64,000 nucleotides of DNA, taken from positions 49,585,085 to 49,649,084 of the forward strand of contig OY804585.1 in assembly GCA_963680875.1 (NCBI GenBank), in the 5' to 3' direction. Source of the DNA: Bathymodiolus brooksi. Lineage: Eukaryota > Mollusca > Bivalvia > Mytilida > Modiolidae. Position numbers and translations under genes: made by a program. Shown here piece after piece: positions 1 through 14,053 of this stretch. The first letter of the stretch is position 1. Every line of letters starts with the position of its first letter. The notes beneath the pieces are model-generated. The model had not been told where the DNA came from and made no database searches. It saw nothing but the letters and a program-made list of their open reading frames with translations.

Positions 1-370
1 AATAATTAAAAATTCATTTTAATTTCTTCTCTTCTTTTTTCTTCAAATATATATTTCAAATGTGTCTACAAACTCTGACAGTAACTTTCAGAATTTTTCA
101 TCCATTGATGAAAAAGTTGCCCATTAGGTGTCTATGTTAAATATTTGCACTTATATGTGTAATTTCCAGTGGAGTAAGCATGCTTTAAAGAACAGCACTC
201 ATAGTGGAGCGGATAGTTGGTAAAATATTTCACTTGGTGAGAAAAGCACCAAATTTGGCACGAAGGTTCCTTGTCTAGTACCTGAATAGGAAATATCGTT
301 GGCCATTCAGGTTTCGGCCATTTTTAAAATGGCCGCCACGATTTTCAAAATGGCGTCAATTTTCATAACG
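1..370 (+). repeat. Left terminal inverted repeat of the large element
   Basis: Its reverse complement matches the right end in order. First come short blocks including GTGCCAAATTT, TGCTTTTCTC and CAAGTGAAATAT at 19,501-19,655. Then come AATATTTAACATAGACACC, GTTACTGTCAGAGTT and a purine-rich AGAAAAAAGAA tract at 23,571-23,770. The outer edge is at or before base 1. The stretch 371-533 between this repeat and the gene stop codon shows no other feature. Confidence 0.75.
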
Positions 371-533
371 TTTATCTGGTATTTTAAATTTATTTTTGCA
401 ACATTTCAATTTCCTTTAAAGTAATCAATCAAAAAGGGGTCCAGCATACGATTAAAGTATCATTTCATATATATATGTGCTCTGCGCATGCGCCAAAATA
501 CAGGCTGTAGTGGTTTTATAGGACGCGAAAGAC

Positions 534-1875
534 CTAATATTCAGAGCAATTACAGCTGCATAGAGCAGTACAAGGTAATCCTGACCTGAAACATTTGCAG
601 TTGCCAGAACAACTTATTCTACATCCACATTTAAGTAGTTCTTGATATGATGCTGCTATTGGCGCCAATGATGTCCAGTGTGGGACCCAAACTCCGCTAT
701 CTTTTTCCCAACCCCACCTGGAAGGTGATGGTAAAGTTTGCGACTTACATAGCGACTGCCCCCAAGTATGTCCTGCTTGCAAGACAGATCTTTTGATATG
801 CTCAACAAGAGCAGCTCTTGAGGGAGGATTGCCATTATAAGGACGCTGTTTACGGGCAAAAAGGTTAAGGCGCGCGTCATTTACTTTATTGGTACTGCTG
901 GACCGGTCGTACATGATGACAACAAATTCTTCGAGTACACCGATTTCACTGTGTGTCAAATTGTCACATGGAGAACTTAAGCAATGGAATACTTCTGTTG
1001 CATTCTCAAACACATTCCAGGCCTGCCATGCTGTCTTTTTACCTTTTCCAACAAATGCAGACACGGTATCACAACCTGTGAATGCATGAAAGAAGGGTAA
1101 TGCTTTCGACCTAGGACCTAGCGATCTAACAATATCATGAATTGGCATCCATCTCAAATCTTTGCCTTTCCCAAAAGTCATCCATAAGTGATCCACATTC
1201 AAATCATCAAACACAGCCACACCTATAACAACAACATCTGTATCAGAACTTACTATGTTAATCGACTTTCTACCACCTATTGCTGCATGTTTTGCATGCA
1301 GAAACATACGAGTGTCAGCTTCCTCATGGGTGCAAGGTGCTATAAAGTCAGTATCTATAACTTTGTTGCTGACAACATTTTCTTCCTTAGTAACGACGAT
1401 AGTTGCATCTGTATTCATGGATGTAATTTTGTCTGCTAAAAAACCAAAAAGTTCGGTTTTATTTTCGTCACACCGAAGAAAAGTGTTCCATGACTTTGGT
1501 GGTCTAGTGTTTCCGGTCACTTTTCGTCTATATCCTATGCCGCGCTTTCTTCTAGTTTCGCCCTTTAGACTATCGTCATAGTAAACATCGAAGACAACAT
1601 CTACCCTCAAATGGCTTTGTGCAAGAGATTTGATGTGCGGAAGGATAATGTCATTGGCATAATCATCTGCAATTCCACTTTCGACAACATCTTTGGTATC
1701 CAAACTATACAAATCTGGTGACTCTTCTTCTAAAGGATTTCCCATTTCCGAAATAGTTACCAGAATCCGATTAACTTTCGCATAGAAATTCTTGTGAGCA
1801 GCATGGGTTTCCTCATGGTGTTTTTGTTTCTTCTCGTGAACATTCCCACATATTCCTGTGAACTCATCAATTAGA
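534..1875 (-). CDS. Unique C-terminal part: FEN/XPG (PIN-like) nuclease motifs and cysteine-rich tail
   Basis: This is the 3' end of the element gene, 447 codons including the stop, in frame with the last bases of copy A (the open frame extends to 2,132 but has no ATG start there). In order it shows VVFDVYYDDSLKGETRRKRG (about 1,604-1,541), resembling the FEN1 segment with a VFDG core followed by LK and basic residues. HEEADTR (about 1,328-1,308) resembles the EAEA motif, SSDTDV (about 1,250-1,233) resembles SxDxD, and TGCD...GKGKK (about 1,079-1,035) resembles the GCDY plus helix-hairpin-helix glycine region. The order and rough spacing match FEN/XPG nucleases, so a metal-dependent structure-specific nuclease is plausible. 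The last 32 residues hold clustered cysteines (CGC, CKC, CSCNC), like CXC/tesmin-type DNA-binding tails. The fold is inferred from motifs only. Confidence 0.6.
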
Positions 1876-3861
1876 CTGCTGATTTCTGGCCCAGCCACCA
1901 TCCAACGCCTTAATGCAGCTGGATCTTCAGTTAAGCCTATTGCACCACCATCACCTTTTACAATAGCATTGTTTTGCTCATGGGCTTGGTCAATGGCAAT
2001 GTTGAAAAACTTGCTATCAGTCTTTCTAACAGTAAAGTTTCCTTTATCAAATTCTGCGTATATTTCCGGGTGCAAGCATATCCCGAAGGTGAATCGGTAG
2101 CCATCGAGCATAATTGTTGTGATCCAGGGCAAAATAATATGGAATTAGAGATGATAAAGATTCCTTGTATAGCTTGAAATCTGATTCTCTATAAGACCTG
2201 ACAAAAGAAAGGACAAGGAGTTCCAAATTTAGGATAGTAGTCCAAAATTGAAATTGGGGAATCATTTTTTCTTGTTCGGAACACCAAGAAAATATATCAC
2301 TTATTTCGATGTCATCAGGATTAGCGTGGTCCGTTGCATGTTGGTATGCCTTTTTTATCAAGTCATACAAACAACAGGCAGTAATCTGATGTGCTTGCCT
2401 TGTTTTAGCAAGGTTAGAAACTGTGAGGAAGGACTCGGTAGTTCCAAGAGAGGCAATGTCTGCTTCAGATAATGCTGTTACCCACCCCTTTCCTTTCAAC
2501 AAATCACCAAGCAGCTTAAAAGCTGCCATTTCAATATGCAACCCACCAAACATAACAACAAATCTATCCTCACCATAAATTTCCGGCCATTCCCATTGTA
2601 TCTGTTTGGCAAGAAAAAATAAAGGTTGGTCACAAGCCATCACAGGCGTTTGTCTTGGATTCAAAAAGGATGTTACCTCCTTCACTTTATCCATGGCATG
2701 CTTTATTGTGGCTACTGAATGAGCCTGTTCTTGCAATATCGGCATCAATGATGAATGATATGCTGACCATGACACTGTCTCAACATCTAACACTTCATTG
2801 GTTAAGCTTACAAATTGAAGCCACTCATACTCAAGACGGAGGTTTCGAACGAGATAGTCGAGATCAGACATGCTCATTGGTGGATTTGGTTTTGATTTCA
2901 AGAATGCTGGTTTTACATTTGTGTATGTTTCGGGGAGACAACAAATAGCTTTTGACTTTGGCTTTTGACCTTTGAATTCAAACGTTCGGGAATCAGAGAA
3001 TGTTGGCGAAACTGGATGCTGAAAAACAGATATACCGGTGCCATGAAATGAAGTTGTTGCTGTTGTTGCAGAAGGATTATGATCTATGTTGTCAACTGCA
3101 GACGTTGTGAATAAACCTTTTTGCAAACTGGCTGGACAAACAACGCCATCTTCCATAAATTGACTAAGAACAGATTCCCCAAGATGAGTAGATATTTCCA
3201 ATACTCGGTTATATGAGATGCAAATGCCATGCTGAAACATGGCGTCTAACAGTTGCCGCTTTCTTGTCTTTGCATACAAGAGAAGACCTACATATATCGC
3301 AAAAGGTGGTTCGCGGTCTCTTGAATGTCTCGAGTGTTCACTTGTGTTCTTGGTCCCTTTTTTGTGACTGTTGAAGTACAAAGGTTGTGCTATAGCAAAA
3401 TCTGACTTTGCTAGACCATTTTCTATTTGAGACTTAATATCAGGTCCGTGCTCAATCATTGACACAAGTTCAACTAAACAAAGTGGAACAGAATCAACGA
3501 CAGAATCTCTATCAAAATGACCACAGAATTTATTTTGTTCAGCGAATATTTCTCTGCGGACAATTTCACTTGCTTTAGCAAGATGCATGGCATCAGTATA
3601 GTCACAGGCAGAAACAAGTGCTGGTCCAACATCTTTTTCAAAAACCAGTAAAACCTCTCGTCCTTTGTGAAATGGTTTTAACTCTGGGATTTTTGACAGC
3701 AATTTATTTTTCAGACGTGTTCTGTTGAATGTCGAATTAGTTTCAAACTGTTTAAGTCTGGATTCGTATAAATTGCACAGGTCAGCTAGTTTAAATACCA
3801 CACCTCCTGTGCTTCCGCGTTGTGCTTCCACTACGTGAGTCACTAACTCCGCAAAAACAAT
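1876..3861 (-). repeat. Tandem unit copy A (promoter-distal, joined to the unique 3' part)
   Basis: It is 1,986 bp, 53 bp shorter than the full unit. It lacks 14 bp at about 2,073 (shifting frame before HPEIYAEF) and 39 bp at about 2,754 (13 codons, in frame). The 14-bp loss separates the 614-aa open frame (2,047-3,891, no ATG start) from the C-terminal frame. It keeps the full ATGCAACCC sequence near 2,556, where four other copies lack a base. It is the most diverged copy, and this agrees with its being at one edge of the array. Confidence 0.85.
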
Positions 3862-5900
3862 CTGCTGATTTCTGGCCCAGCCACCATCCAACGCCTTAAC
3901 GCAGCTGGATCTTCAGTTAAGCCTATTGCACCACCATCACCTTTTACAATAGCATTGTTTTGCTCATGGGCTTGGTCAATGGCAATGTTGGAAAACTTGC
4001 TATCAGTCTTTCTAACAGTAAAGTTTCCTTTATCAAATTCTGCGTATATTTCCGGGTGTTTTCTTTGTAATGCAAGCATATCCCGAAGGTGAATCGGTAG
4101 CCATCGAGCATAATTGTTGTGATCCAGGGCAAAAAAATATGGAATTAGAGATGATAAAGATTCCTTGTATAGCTTGAAATCTGATTCTCTATAAGACCTG
4201 ACAAAAGAAAGGACAAGGAGTTCCAAATTTAGGATAGTAGTCCAAAATTGAAATTGGGGAATCATTTTTTCTTGTTCGGAACACCAAGAAAATATATCAC
4301 TTATTTCGATGTCATCAGGATTAGCGTGGTCCGTTGCATGTTGGTATGCCTTTTTTATCAAGTCATACAAACAACAGGCAGTAATCTGATGTGCTTGCCT
4401 TGTTTTAGCAAGGTTAGAAACTGTGAGGAAGGACTCGGTAGTTCCAAGAGAGGCAATGTCTGCTTCAGATAATGCTGTTACCCACCCCGTTCCTTTCAAC
4501 AAATCACCAAGCAGCTTAAAAGCTGCCATTTCAATATGCAACCCACCAAACATAACAACAAATCTATCCTCACCATAAATTTCCGGCCATTCCCATTGTA
4601 TCTGTTTGGCAAGAACAAATAAAGGTTGGTCACAAGCCATCACAGGCGTTTGTCTTGGATTCAAAAAGGATGTTACCTCCTTCACTTTATCCATGGCATG
4701 CTTTATTGTGGCTGCTGAATGAGCCTGTTCTTGCAATATCGGCATCAATGATGAAATGCTGATGTTAACGTGTGGTCCTCTCTCTTTCGACGATTGATAT
4801 GCTGACCATGACACTGTCTCAACATCTAACACTTCATTGGTTAAGCTTACAAATTGAAGCCACTCATACTCAAGACGGAGGTTTCGAACGAGATAGTCGA
4901 GATCAGACATGCTCATTGGTGGATTTGGTTTTGATTTCAAGAATGCTGGTTTTACATTTGTGTATGTTTCGGGGAGACAACTGATAGCTTTTGACTTTGG
5001 CTTTTGACCTTTGAATTCAAACGTTCGGGAATCAGAGAATGTTGGCGAAACTGGATGCTGAAAAACAGATATACCGGTGCCATGAAATGAAGTTGTTGCT
5101 GTTGTTGCAGAAGGATTATGATCTATGTTGTCAACTGCAGACGTTGTGAATAAACCTTTTTGCAAAATGGCTGGACAAACAACGCCATCTTCCATAAATT
5201 GACTAAGAACAGATTCCCCAAGCTGAGTAGATATTTCCAACACTCGGTTATATGGGATGCAAATGCCATGCTGAAACATGGCGTCTAACAGTTGCCGCTT
5301 TCTTGTCTTTGCATACAAGAGAAGACCTACATATATAGCAAAAGGTGGTTCGCGGTCTCTTGAATGTCTCGAGTGTTCACTTGTGTTCTTGGTCCCTTTT
5401 TTGTGACTGTTGAAGTACAAAAGTTGTGCTATAGCAAAATCTGACTTTGCTAGACCATTTTCTATTTGAGACTTAATATCAGGTCCGTGCTCAATCATTG
5501 ATACAAGTTCAACTAAACAAAGTGGAACAGAATCAACGACAGAATCTCTATCAAAATGACCACAGAATTTATTTTGTTCAGCGAATATTTCTCTGCGGAC
5601 AATTTCACTTGCTTTAGCAAGATGCATGGCATCAGTATAGTCACAGGCAGAAACAAGTGCTGGTCCAACATCTTTTTCAAAAACCAGTAAAACCTCTCGT
5701 CCTTTGTGAAATGGTTTTAACTCTGGGATTTTTGACAGCAATTTATTTTTCAGACGTGTTCTGTTGAATGTCGAATTAGTTTCAAACTGTTTAAGTCTGG
5801 ATTCGTATAAATTGCACAGGTCAGCTAGTTTAAATACCACACCTCCTGTGCTTCCGCGTTGTGTTTCCACTACGTGAGTCACTAACTCCGCAAAAACAAT
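3862..5900 (-). repeat. Tandem unit copy B
   Basis: It is 2,039 bp with an uninterrupted 695-codon frame (3,843-5,930) that begins at a TTG, not an ATG, so it is an open frame rather than a proven gene. It has its own private differences (for example IPYNRV where the others have ISYNRV, and YQSSKERG for YHSSKERG) and shares CPAILQKG with copies E and G. Confidence 0.9.
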
Positions 5901-7938
5901 CTGCTGATTTTTGGCCCAGCCACCATCCAACGCCTTAACGCAGCTGGATCTTCAGTTAAGCCTATTGCACCACCATCACCTTTTACAATAGCATTGTTTT
6001 GCTCATGGGCTTGGTCAATGGCAATGTTGGAAAACTTGCTATCAGTCTTTCTAACAGTAAAGTTTCCTTTATCAAATTCTGCGTATATTTCCGGGTGTTT
6101 TCTTTGTAATGCAAGCATATCCCGAAGGTGAATCGGTAGCCATCGAGCATAATTGTTGTGATCCAGGGCAATAAAATATGGAATTAGAGATGATAAAGAT
6201 TCCTTGTATAGCTTGAAATCTGATTCTCTATAAGACCTGACAAAAGAAAGGACAAGGAGTTCCAAATTTAGGATAGTAGTCCAAAATTGAAATTGGGGAA
6301 TCATTTTTTCTTGTTCGGAACACCAAGAAAATATATCACTTATTTCGATGTCATCAGGATTAGCGTGGTCCGTTGCATGTTGGTATGCCTTTTTTATCAA
6401 GTCATACAAACAAAAGGCAGTAATCTTATGTGCTTGCCTTGTTTTAGCAAGGTTAGAAACTGTGAGGAAGGACTCGGTAGTTCCAAGAGAGGCAATGTCT
6501 GCTTCAGATAATGCTGTTGCCCACCCCGTTCCTTTCAACAAATCACCAAGCAGCTTAAAAGCTGCCATTTCAATATGCACCCACCAAACATAACAACAAA
6601 TCTATCCTCACCATAAATTTCCGGCCATTCCCATTGTATCTGTTTGGCAAGAACAAATAAAGGTTGGTCACAAGCCATCACAGGCGTTTGTCTTGGATTC
6701 AAAAAGGATGTTACCTCCTTCACTTTATCCATGGCATGCTTTATTGTGGCTACTGAATGAGCCTGTTCTTGCAATATCGGCATCAATGATGAAATGCTGA
6801 TGTTAACGTGTGGTCCTCTCTCTTTCGATGAATGATATGCTGACCATGACACTGTCTCAACATCTAACACTTCATTGGTTAAGCTTACAAATTGAAGCCA
6901 CTCATACTCAAGACGGAGGTTTCGAACGAGATAGTCGAGATCAGACATGCTCATTGGTGGATTTGGTTTTGATTTCAAGAATGCTGGTTTTACATTTGTG
7001 TATGTTTCGGGGAGACAACTGATAGCTTTTGACTTTGGCTTTTGACCTTTGAATTCAAACGTTCGGGAATCAGAGAATGTTGGCGAAACTGGATGCTGAA
7101 AAACAGATATACCGGTGCCATGAAATGAAGTTGTTGCTGTTGTTGCAGAAGGATTATGATCTATGTTGTCAACTGCAGACGTTGTGAATAAACCTTTTTG
7201 CAAACTGGCTGGACAAACAACGCCATCTTCCATAAATTGACTAAGAACAGATTCCCCAAGCTGAGTAGATATTTCCAATACTCGGTTATATGAGATGCAA
7301 ATGCCATGCTGAAACACGGCGTCTAACAGTTGCCGCTTTCTTGTCTTTGCATACAAGAGAAGACCTACATATATAGCAAAAGGTGGTTCGCGGTCTCTTG
7401 AATGTCTCGAGTGTTCACTTGTGTTCTTGGTCCCTTTTTTGTCACTGTTGAAGTACAAAAGTTGTGCTATAGCAAAATCTGACTTTGCTAGACCATTTTC
7501 TATTTGAGACTTAATATCAGGTCCGTGCTCAATCATTGACACAAGTTCAACTAAACAAAGTGGAACAGAATCAACGACAGAATCTCTATCAAAATGACCA
7601 CAGAATTTATTTTGTTCAGCGAATATTTCTCTGCGGACAATTTCACTTGCTTTAGCAAGATGCATGGCATCAGTATAGTCACAGGCAGAAACAAGTGCTG
7701 GTCCAACATCTTTTTCAAAAACCAGTAAAACCTCTCGTCCTTTGTGAAATGGTTTTAACTCTGGGATTTTTGACAGCAATTTATTTTTCAGACGTGTTCT
7801 GTTGAATGTCGAATTAGTTTCAAACTGTTTAAGTCTGGATTCGTATAAATTGCACAGGTCAGCTAGTTTAAATACCACACCTCCTGTGCTTCCGCGTTGT
7901 GTTTCCACTACGTGAGTCACTAACTCCGCAAAAACAAT
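5901..7938 (-). repeat. Tandem unit copy C
   Basis: It is 2,038 bp. One base is missing in ATGCACCC near 6,577-6,582 (ATGCAACCC in intact copies), splitting the frame into 477- and 232-codon pieces that overlap. It is almost identical to copy D, sharing AHKITAF, TGWATAL and IPYFIAL, so C and D are sister copies. Confidence 0.9.
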
Positions 7939-9976
7939 CTGCTGATTTTTGGCCCAGCCACCATCCAACGCCTTAACGCAGCTGGATCTTCAGTTAAGCC
8001 TATTGCACCACCATCACCTTTTACAATAGCATTGTTTTGCTCATGGGCTTGGTCAATGGCAATGTTGGAAAACTTGCTATCAGTCTTTCTAACAGTAAAG
8101 TTTCCTTTATCAAATTCTGCGTATATTTCCGGGTGTTTTCTTTGTAATGCAAGCATATCCCGAAGGTGAATCGGTAGCCATCGAGCATAATTGTTGTGAT
8201 CCAGGGCAATAAAATATGGAATTAGAGATGATAAAGATTCCTTGTATAGCTTGAAATCTGATTCTCTATAAGACCTGACAAAAGAAAGGACAAGGAGTTC
8301 CAAATTTAGGATAGTAGTCCAAAATTGAAATTGGGGAATCATTTTTTCTTGTTCGGAACACCAAGAAAATATATCACTTATTTCGATGTCATCAGGATTA
8401 GCGTGGTCCGTTGCATGTTGGTATGCCTTTTTTATCAAGTCATACAAACAAAAGGCAGTAATCTTATGTGCTTGCCTTGTTTTAGCAAGGTTAGAAACTG
8501 TGAGGAAGGACTCGGTAGTTCCAAGAGAGGCAATGTCTGCTTCAGATAATGCTGTTGCCCACCCCGTTCCTTTCAACAAATCACCAAGCAGCTTAAAAGC
8601 TGCCATTTCAATATGCACCCACCAAACATAACAACAAATCTATCCTCACCATAAATTTCCGGCCATTCCCATTGTATCTGTTTGGCAAGAACAAATAAAG
8701 GTTGGTCACAAGCCATCACAGGCGTTTGTCTTGGATTCAAAAAGGATGTTACCTCCTTCACTTTATCCATGGCATGCTTTATTGTGGCTACTGAATGAGC
8801 CTGTTCTTGCAATATCGGCATCAATGATGAAATGCTGATGTTAACGTGTGGTCCTCTCTCTTTCGATGAATGATATGCTGACCATGACACTGTCTCAACA
8901 TCTAACACTTCATTGGTTAAGCTTACAAATTGAAGCCACTCATACTCAAGACGGAGGTTTCGAACGAGATAGTCGAGATCAGACATGCTCATTGGTGGAT
9001 TTGGTTTTGATTTCAAGAATGCTGGTTTTACATTTGTGTATGTTTCGGGGAGACAACTGATAGCTTTTGACTTTGGCTTTTGACCTTTGAATTCAAACGT
9101 TCGGGAATCAGAGAATGTTGGCGAAACTGGATGCTGAAAAACAGATATACCGGTGCCATGAAATGAAGTTGTTGCTGTTGTTGCAGAAGGATTATGATCT
9201 ATGTTGTCAACTGCAGACGTTGTGAATAAACCTTTTTGCAAACTGGCTGGACAAACAACGCCATCTTCCATAAATTGACTAAGAACAGATTCCCCAAGCT
9301 GAGTAGATATTTCCAATACTCGGTTATATGAGATGCAAATGCCATGCTGAAACACGGCGTCTAACAGTTGCCGCTTTCTTGTCTTTGCATACAAGAGAAG
9401 ACCTACATATATAGCAAAAGGTGGTTCGCGGTCTCTTGAATGTCTCGAGTGTTCACTTGTGTTCTTGGTCCCTTTTTTGTCACTGTTGAAGTACAAAAGT
9501 TGTGCTATAGCAAAATCTGACTTTGCTAGACCATTTTCTATTTGAGACTTAATATCAGGTCCGTGCTCAATCATTGACACAAGTTCAACTAAACAAAGTG
9601 GAACAGAATCAACGACAGAATCTCTATCAAAATGACCACAGAATTTATTTTGTTCAGCGAATATTTCTCTGCGGACAATTTCACTTGCTTTAGCAAGATG
9701 CATGGCATCAGTATAGTCACAGGCAGAAACAAGTGCTGGTCCAACATCTTTTTCAAAAACCAGTAAAACCTCTCGTCCTTTGTGAAATGGTTTTAACTCT
9801 GGGATTTTTGACAGCAATTTATTTTTCAGACGTGTTCTGTTGAATGTCGAATTAGTTTCAAACTGTTTAAGTCTGGATTCGTATAAATTGCACAGGTCAG
9901 CTAGTTTAAATACCACACCTCCAGTGCTTCCGCGTTGTGTTTCCACTACGTGAGTCACTAACTCCGCAAAAACAAT
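7939..9976 (-). repeat. Tandem unit copy D
   Basis: It is 2,038 bp, nearly identical to copy C, with the same 1-bp deletion near 8,616. One visible difference is a CTCCAGTGC in place of CTCCTGTGC near 9,920. The pair looks like a very recent duplication by unequal exchange. Confidence 0.9.
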
Positions 9977-12015
9977 CTGCTGATTTTTGGCCCAGCCACC
10001 ATCCAACGCCTTAACGCAGCTGGATCTTCAGTTAAGCCTATTGCACCACCATCACCTTTTACAATAGCATTGTTTTGCTCATGGGCTTGGTCAATGGCAA
10101 TGTTGGAAAACTTGCTATCAGTCTTTCTAACAGTAAAGTTTCCTTTATCAAATTCTGCGTATATTTCCGGGTGTTTTCTTTGTAATGCAAGCATATCCCG
10201 AAGGTGAATCGGTAGCCATCGAGCATAATTGTTGTGATCCAGGGCAAAAAAATATGGAATTAGAGATGATAAAGATTCCTTGTATAGCTTGAAATCTGAT
10301 TCTCTATAAGACCTGACAAAAGAAAGGACAAGGAGTTCCAAATTTAGGATAGTAGTCCAAAATTGAAATTGGGGAATCATTTTTTCTTGTTCGGAACACG
10401 AAGAAAATATATCACTTATTTCGATGTCATCAGGATTAGCGTGGTCCGTTGCATGTTGGTATGCCTTTTTTATCAAGTCATACAAACAACAGGCAGTAAT
10501 CTGATGTGCTTGCCTTGTTTTAGCAAGGTTGGAAACTGTGAGGAAGGACTCGGTAGTTCCAAGAGAGGCAATGTCTGCTTCAGATAATGCTGTTACCCAC
10601 CCCGTTCCTTTCAACAAATCACCAAGCAGCTTAAAAGCTGCCATTTCAATATGCAACCCACCAAACATAACAACAAATCTATCCTCACCATAAATTTCCG
10701 GCCATTCCCATTGTATCTGTTTGGCAAGAACAAATAAAGGTTGGTCACAAGCCATCACAGGCGTTTGTCTTGGATTCAAAAAGGATGTTACCTCCTTCAC
10801 TTTATCCATGGCATGCTTTATTGTGGCTACTGAATGAGCCTGTTCTTGCAATATCGGCATCAATGATGAAATGCTGATGTTAACGTGTGGTCCTCTCTCT
10901 TTCGACGAATGATATGCTGACCATGACACTGTCTCAACATCTAACACTTCATTGGTTAAGCTTACAAATTGAAGCCACTCATACTCAAGACGGAGGTTTC
11001 GAACGAGACAGTCGAGATCAGACATGCTCATTGGTGGATTTGGTTTTGATTTCAAGAATGCTGGTTTTACATTTGTGTATGTTTCGGGGAGACAACTAAT
11101 AGCTTTTGACTTTGGCTTTTGACCTTTGAATTCAAACGTTCGGGAATCAGAGAATGTTGGCGAAACTGGATGCTGAAAAACAGATATACCGGTGCCATGA
11201 AATGAAGTTGTTGCTGTTGTTGCAGAAGGATTATGATCTATGTTGTCAACTGCAGACGTTGTGAATAAACCTTTTTGCAAAATGGCTGGACAAACAACGC
11301 CATCTTCCATAAATTGACTAAGAACAGATTCCCCAAGCTGAGTAGATATTTCCAATACTCGGTTATATGAGATGCAAATGCCATGCTGAAACACGGCGTC
11401 TAACAGTTGCCGCTTTCTTGTCTTTGCATACAAGAGAAGACCTACATATATAGCAAAAGGTGGTTCGCGGTCTCTTGAATGTCTCGAGTGTTCACTTGTG
11501 TTCTTGGTCCCTTTTTTGTCACTGTTGAAGTACAAAAGTTGTGCTATAGCAAAATCTGACTTTGCTAGACCATTTTCTATTTGAGACTTAATATCAGGTC
11601 CGTGCTCAATCATTGATACAAGTTCAACTAAACAAAGTGGAACAGAATCAACGACAGAATCTCTATCAAAATGACCACAGAATTTATTTTGTTCAGCGAA
11701 TATTTCTCTGCGGACAATTTCACTTGCTTTAGCAAGATGCATGGCATCAGTATAGTCACAGGCAGAAACAAGTGCTGGTCCAACATCTTTTTCAAAAACC
11801 AGTAAAACCTCTCGTCCTTTGTGAAATGGTTTTAACTCTGGGATTTTTGACAGCAATTTATTTTTCAGACGTGTTCTGTTGAATGTCGAATTAGTTTCAA
11901 ACTGTTTAAGTCTGGATTCGTATAAATTGCACAGGTCAGCTAGTTTAAATACCACACCTCCTGTGCTTCCGCGTTGTGTTTCCACTACGTGAGTCACTAA
12001 CTCCGCAAAAACAAT
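9977..12015 (-). repeat. Tandem unit copy E
   Basis: It is 2,039 bp with an open 695-codon frame (9,958-12,045, TTG at its beginning). It shares SDLDCLVRN (Tyr to Cys) and CPAILQKG with copy G, which marks E and G as sisters. A private change gives DIFSSCSEQ. Confidence 0.9.
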
Positions 12016-14053
12016 CTGCTGATTTTTGGCCCAGCCACCATCCAACGCCTTAACGCAGCTGGATCTTCAGTTAAGCCTATTGCACCACCATCACCTTTTA
12101 CAATAGCATTGTTTTGCTCATGGGCTTGGTCAATGGCTATGTTGGAAAACTTGCTATCAGTCTTTCTAACAGTAAAGTTTCCTTTATCAAATTCTGCGTA
12201 TATTTCCGGGTGTTTTCTTTGTAATGCAAGCATATCCCGAAGGTGAATCGGTAGCCATCGAGCATATTTGTTGTGATCCAGGGCAAAAAAATATGGAATT
12301 AGAGATGATAAAGATTCCTTGTATAGCTTGAAATCTGATTCTCTATAAGACCTGACAAAAGAAAGGACAAGGAGTTCCAAATTTAGGTTAGTAGTCCAAA
12401 ATTGAAATTGGGGAATCATTTTTTCTTGTTCGGAACACCAAGAAAATATATCACTTATTTCGATGTCATCAGGATTAGCGTGGTCCGTTGCGTGTTGGTA
12501 TGCCTTTTTTATCAAGTCATACAAACAACAGGCAGTAATCTGATGTGCTTGCCTTGTTTTAGCAAGGTTAGAAACTGTGAGGAAGGACTCGGTAGTTCCA
12601 AGAGAGGCAATGTCTGCTTCAGATAATGCTGTTACCCACCCCGTTCCTTTCAACAAATCACCAAGCAGCTTAAAAGCTGCCATTTCAATATGCACCCACC
12701 AAACATAACAACAAATCTATCCTCACCATAAATTTCCGGCCATTCCCATTGTATCTGTTTGGCAAGAACAAATAAAGGTTGGTCACAAGCCATCACAGGC
12801 GTTTGTCTTGGATTCAAAAAGGATGTTACCTCCTTCACTTTATCCATGGCATGCTTTATTGTGGCTACTGAATGAGCCTGTTCTTGCAATATCGGCATCA
12901 ATGATGAAATGCTGATGTTAACGTGTGGTCCTCTCTCTTTCGATGAATGATATGCTGACCATGACACTGTCTCAACATCTAACACTTCATTGGTTAAGCT
13001 TACAAATTGAAGCCACTCATACTCAAGACGGAGGTTTCGAACGAGATAGTCGAGATCAGACATGCTCATTGGTGGATTTGGTTTTGATTTCAAGAATGCT
13101 GGTTTTACATTTGTGTATGTTTCGGGGAGACAACTGATAGCTTTTGACTTTGGCTTTTGACCTTTGAATTCAAACGTTCGGGAATCAGAGAATGTTGGCG
13201 AAACTGGATGCTGAAAAACAGATATACCGGTGCCATGAAATGAAGTTGTTGCTGTTGTTGCAGAAGGATTATGATCTATGTTGTCAACTGCAGACGTTGT
13301 GAATAAACCTTTTTGCAAACTGGCTGGACAAACAACGCCATCTTCCATAAATTGACTAAGAACAGATTCCCCAAGCTGAGTAGATATTTCCAATACTCGG
13401 TTATATGAGATGCAAATGCCATGCTGAAACACGGCGTCTAACAGTTGCCGCTTTCTTGTCTTTGCATACAAGAGAAGACCTACATATATAGCAAAAGGTG
13501 GTTCGCGGTCTCTTGAATGTCTCGAGTGTTCACTTGTGTTCTTGGTCCCTTTTTTGTCACTGTTGAAGTACAAAAGTTGTGCTATAGCAAAATCTGACTT
13601 TGCTAGACCATTTTCTATTTGAGACTTAATATCAGGTCCGTGCTCAATCATTGACACAAGTTCAACTAAACAAAGTGGAACAGAATCAACGACAGAATCT
13701 CTATCAAAATGACCACAGAATTTATTTTGTTCAGCGAATATTTCTCTGCGGACAATTTCACTTGCTTTAGCAAGATGCATGGCATCAGTATAGTCACAGG
13801 CAGAAACAAGTGCTGGTCCAACATCTTTTTCAAAAACCGGTAAAACCTCTCGTCCTTTGTGAAATGGTTTTAACTCTGGGACTTTTGACAGCAATTTATT
13901 TTTCAGACGTGTTCTGTTGAATGTCGAATTAGTTTCAAACTGTTTAAGTCTGGATTCGTATAAATTGCACAGGTCAGCTAGTTTAAATACCACACCTCCT
14001 GTGCTCCCGCGTTGTGTTTCCACTACGTGAGTCACTAACTCCGCAAAAACAAT
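12016..14053 (-). repeat. Tandem unit copy F
   Basis: It is 2,038 bp with the 1-bp deletion near 12,692. It shares DHNKYARW (Asn to Lys) and the GCGTGTTGG variant (near 12,490) with copy H. Private changes include FEKDVGP preceded by LPV, KVPELK, and MDGDWARN at its upstream end. Confidence 0.9.

Noticed and set aside
3843..5930. Independent 695-aa genes in each tandem copy (also at 9,958-12,045 and 14,035-16,122)
   Set aside because: The frames begin at a TTG created at the unit junction, with no ATG start, promoter or unique 5' end. They are internal pieces of one gene.
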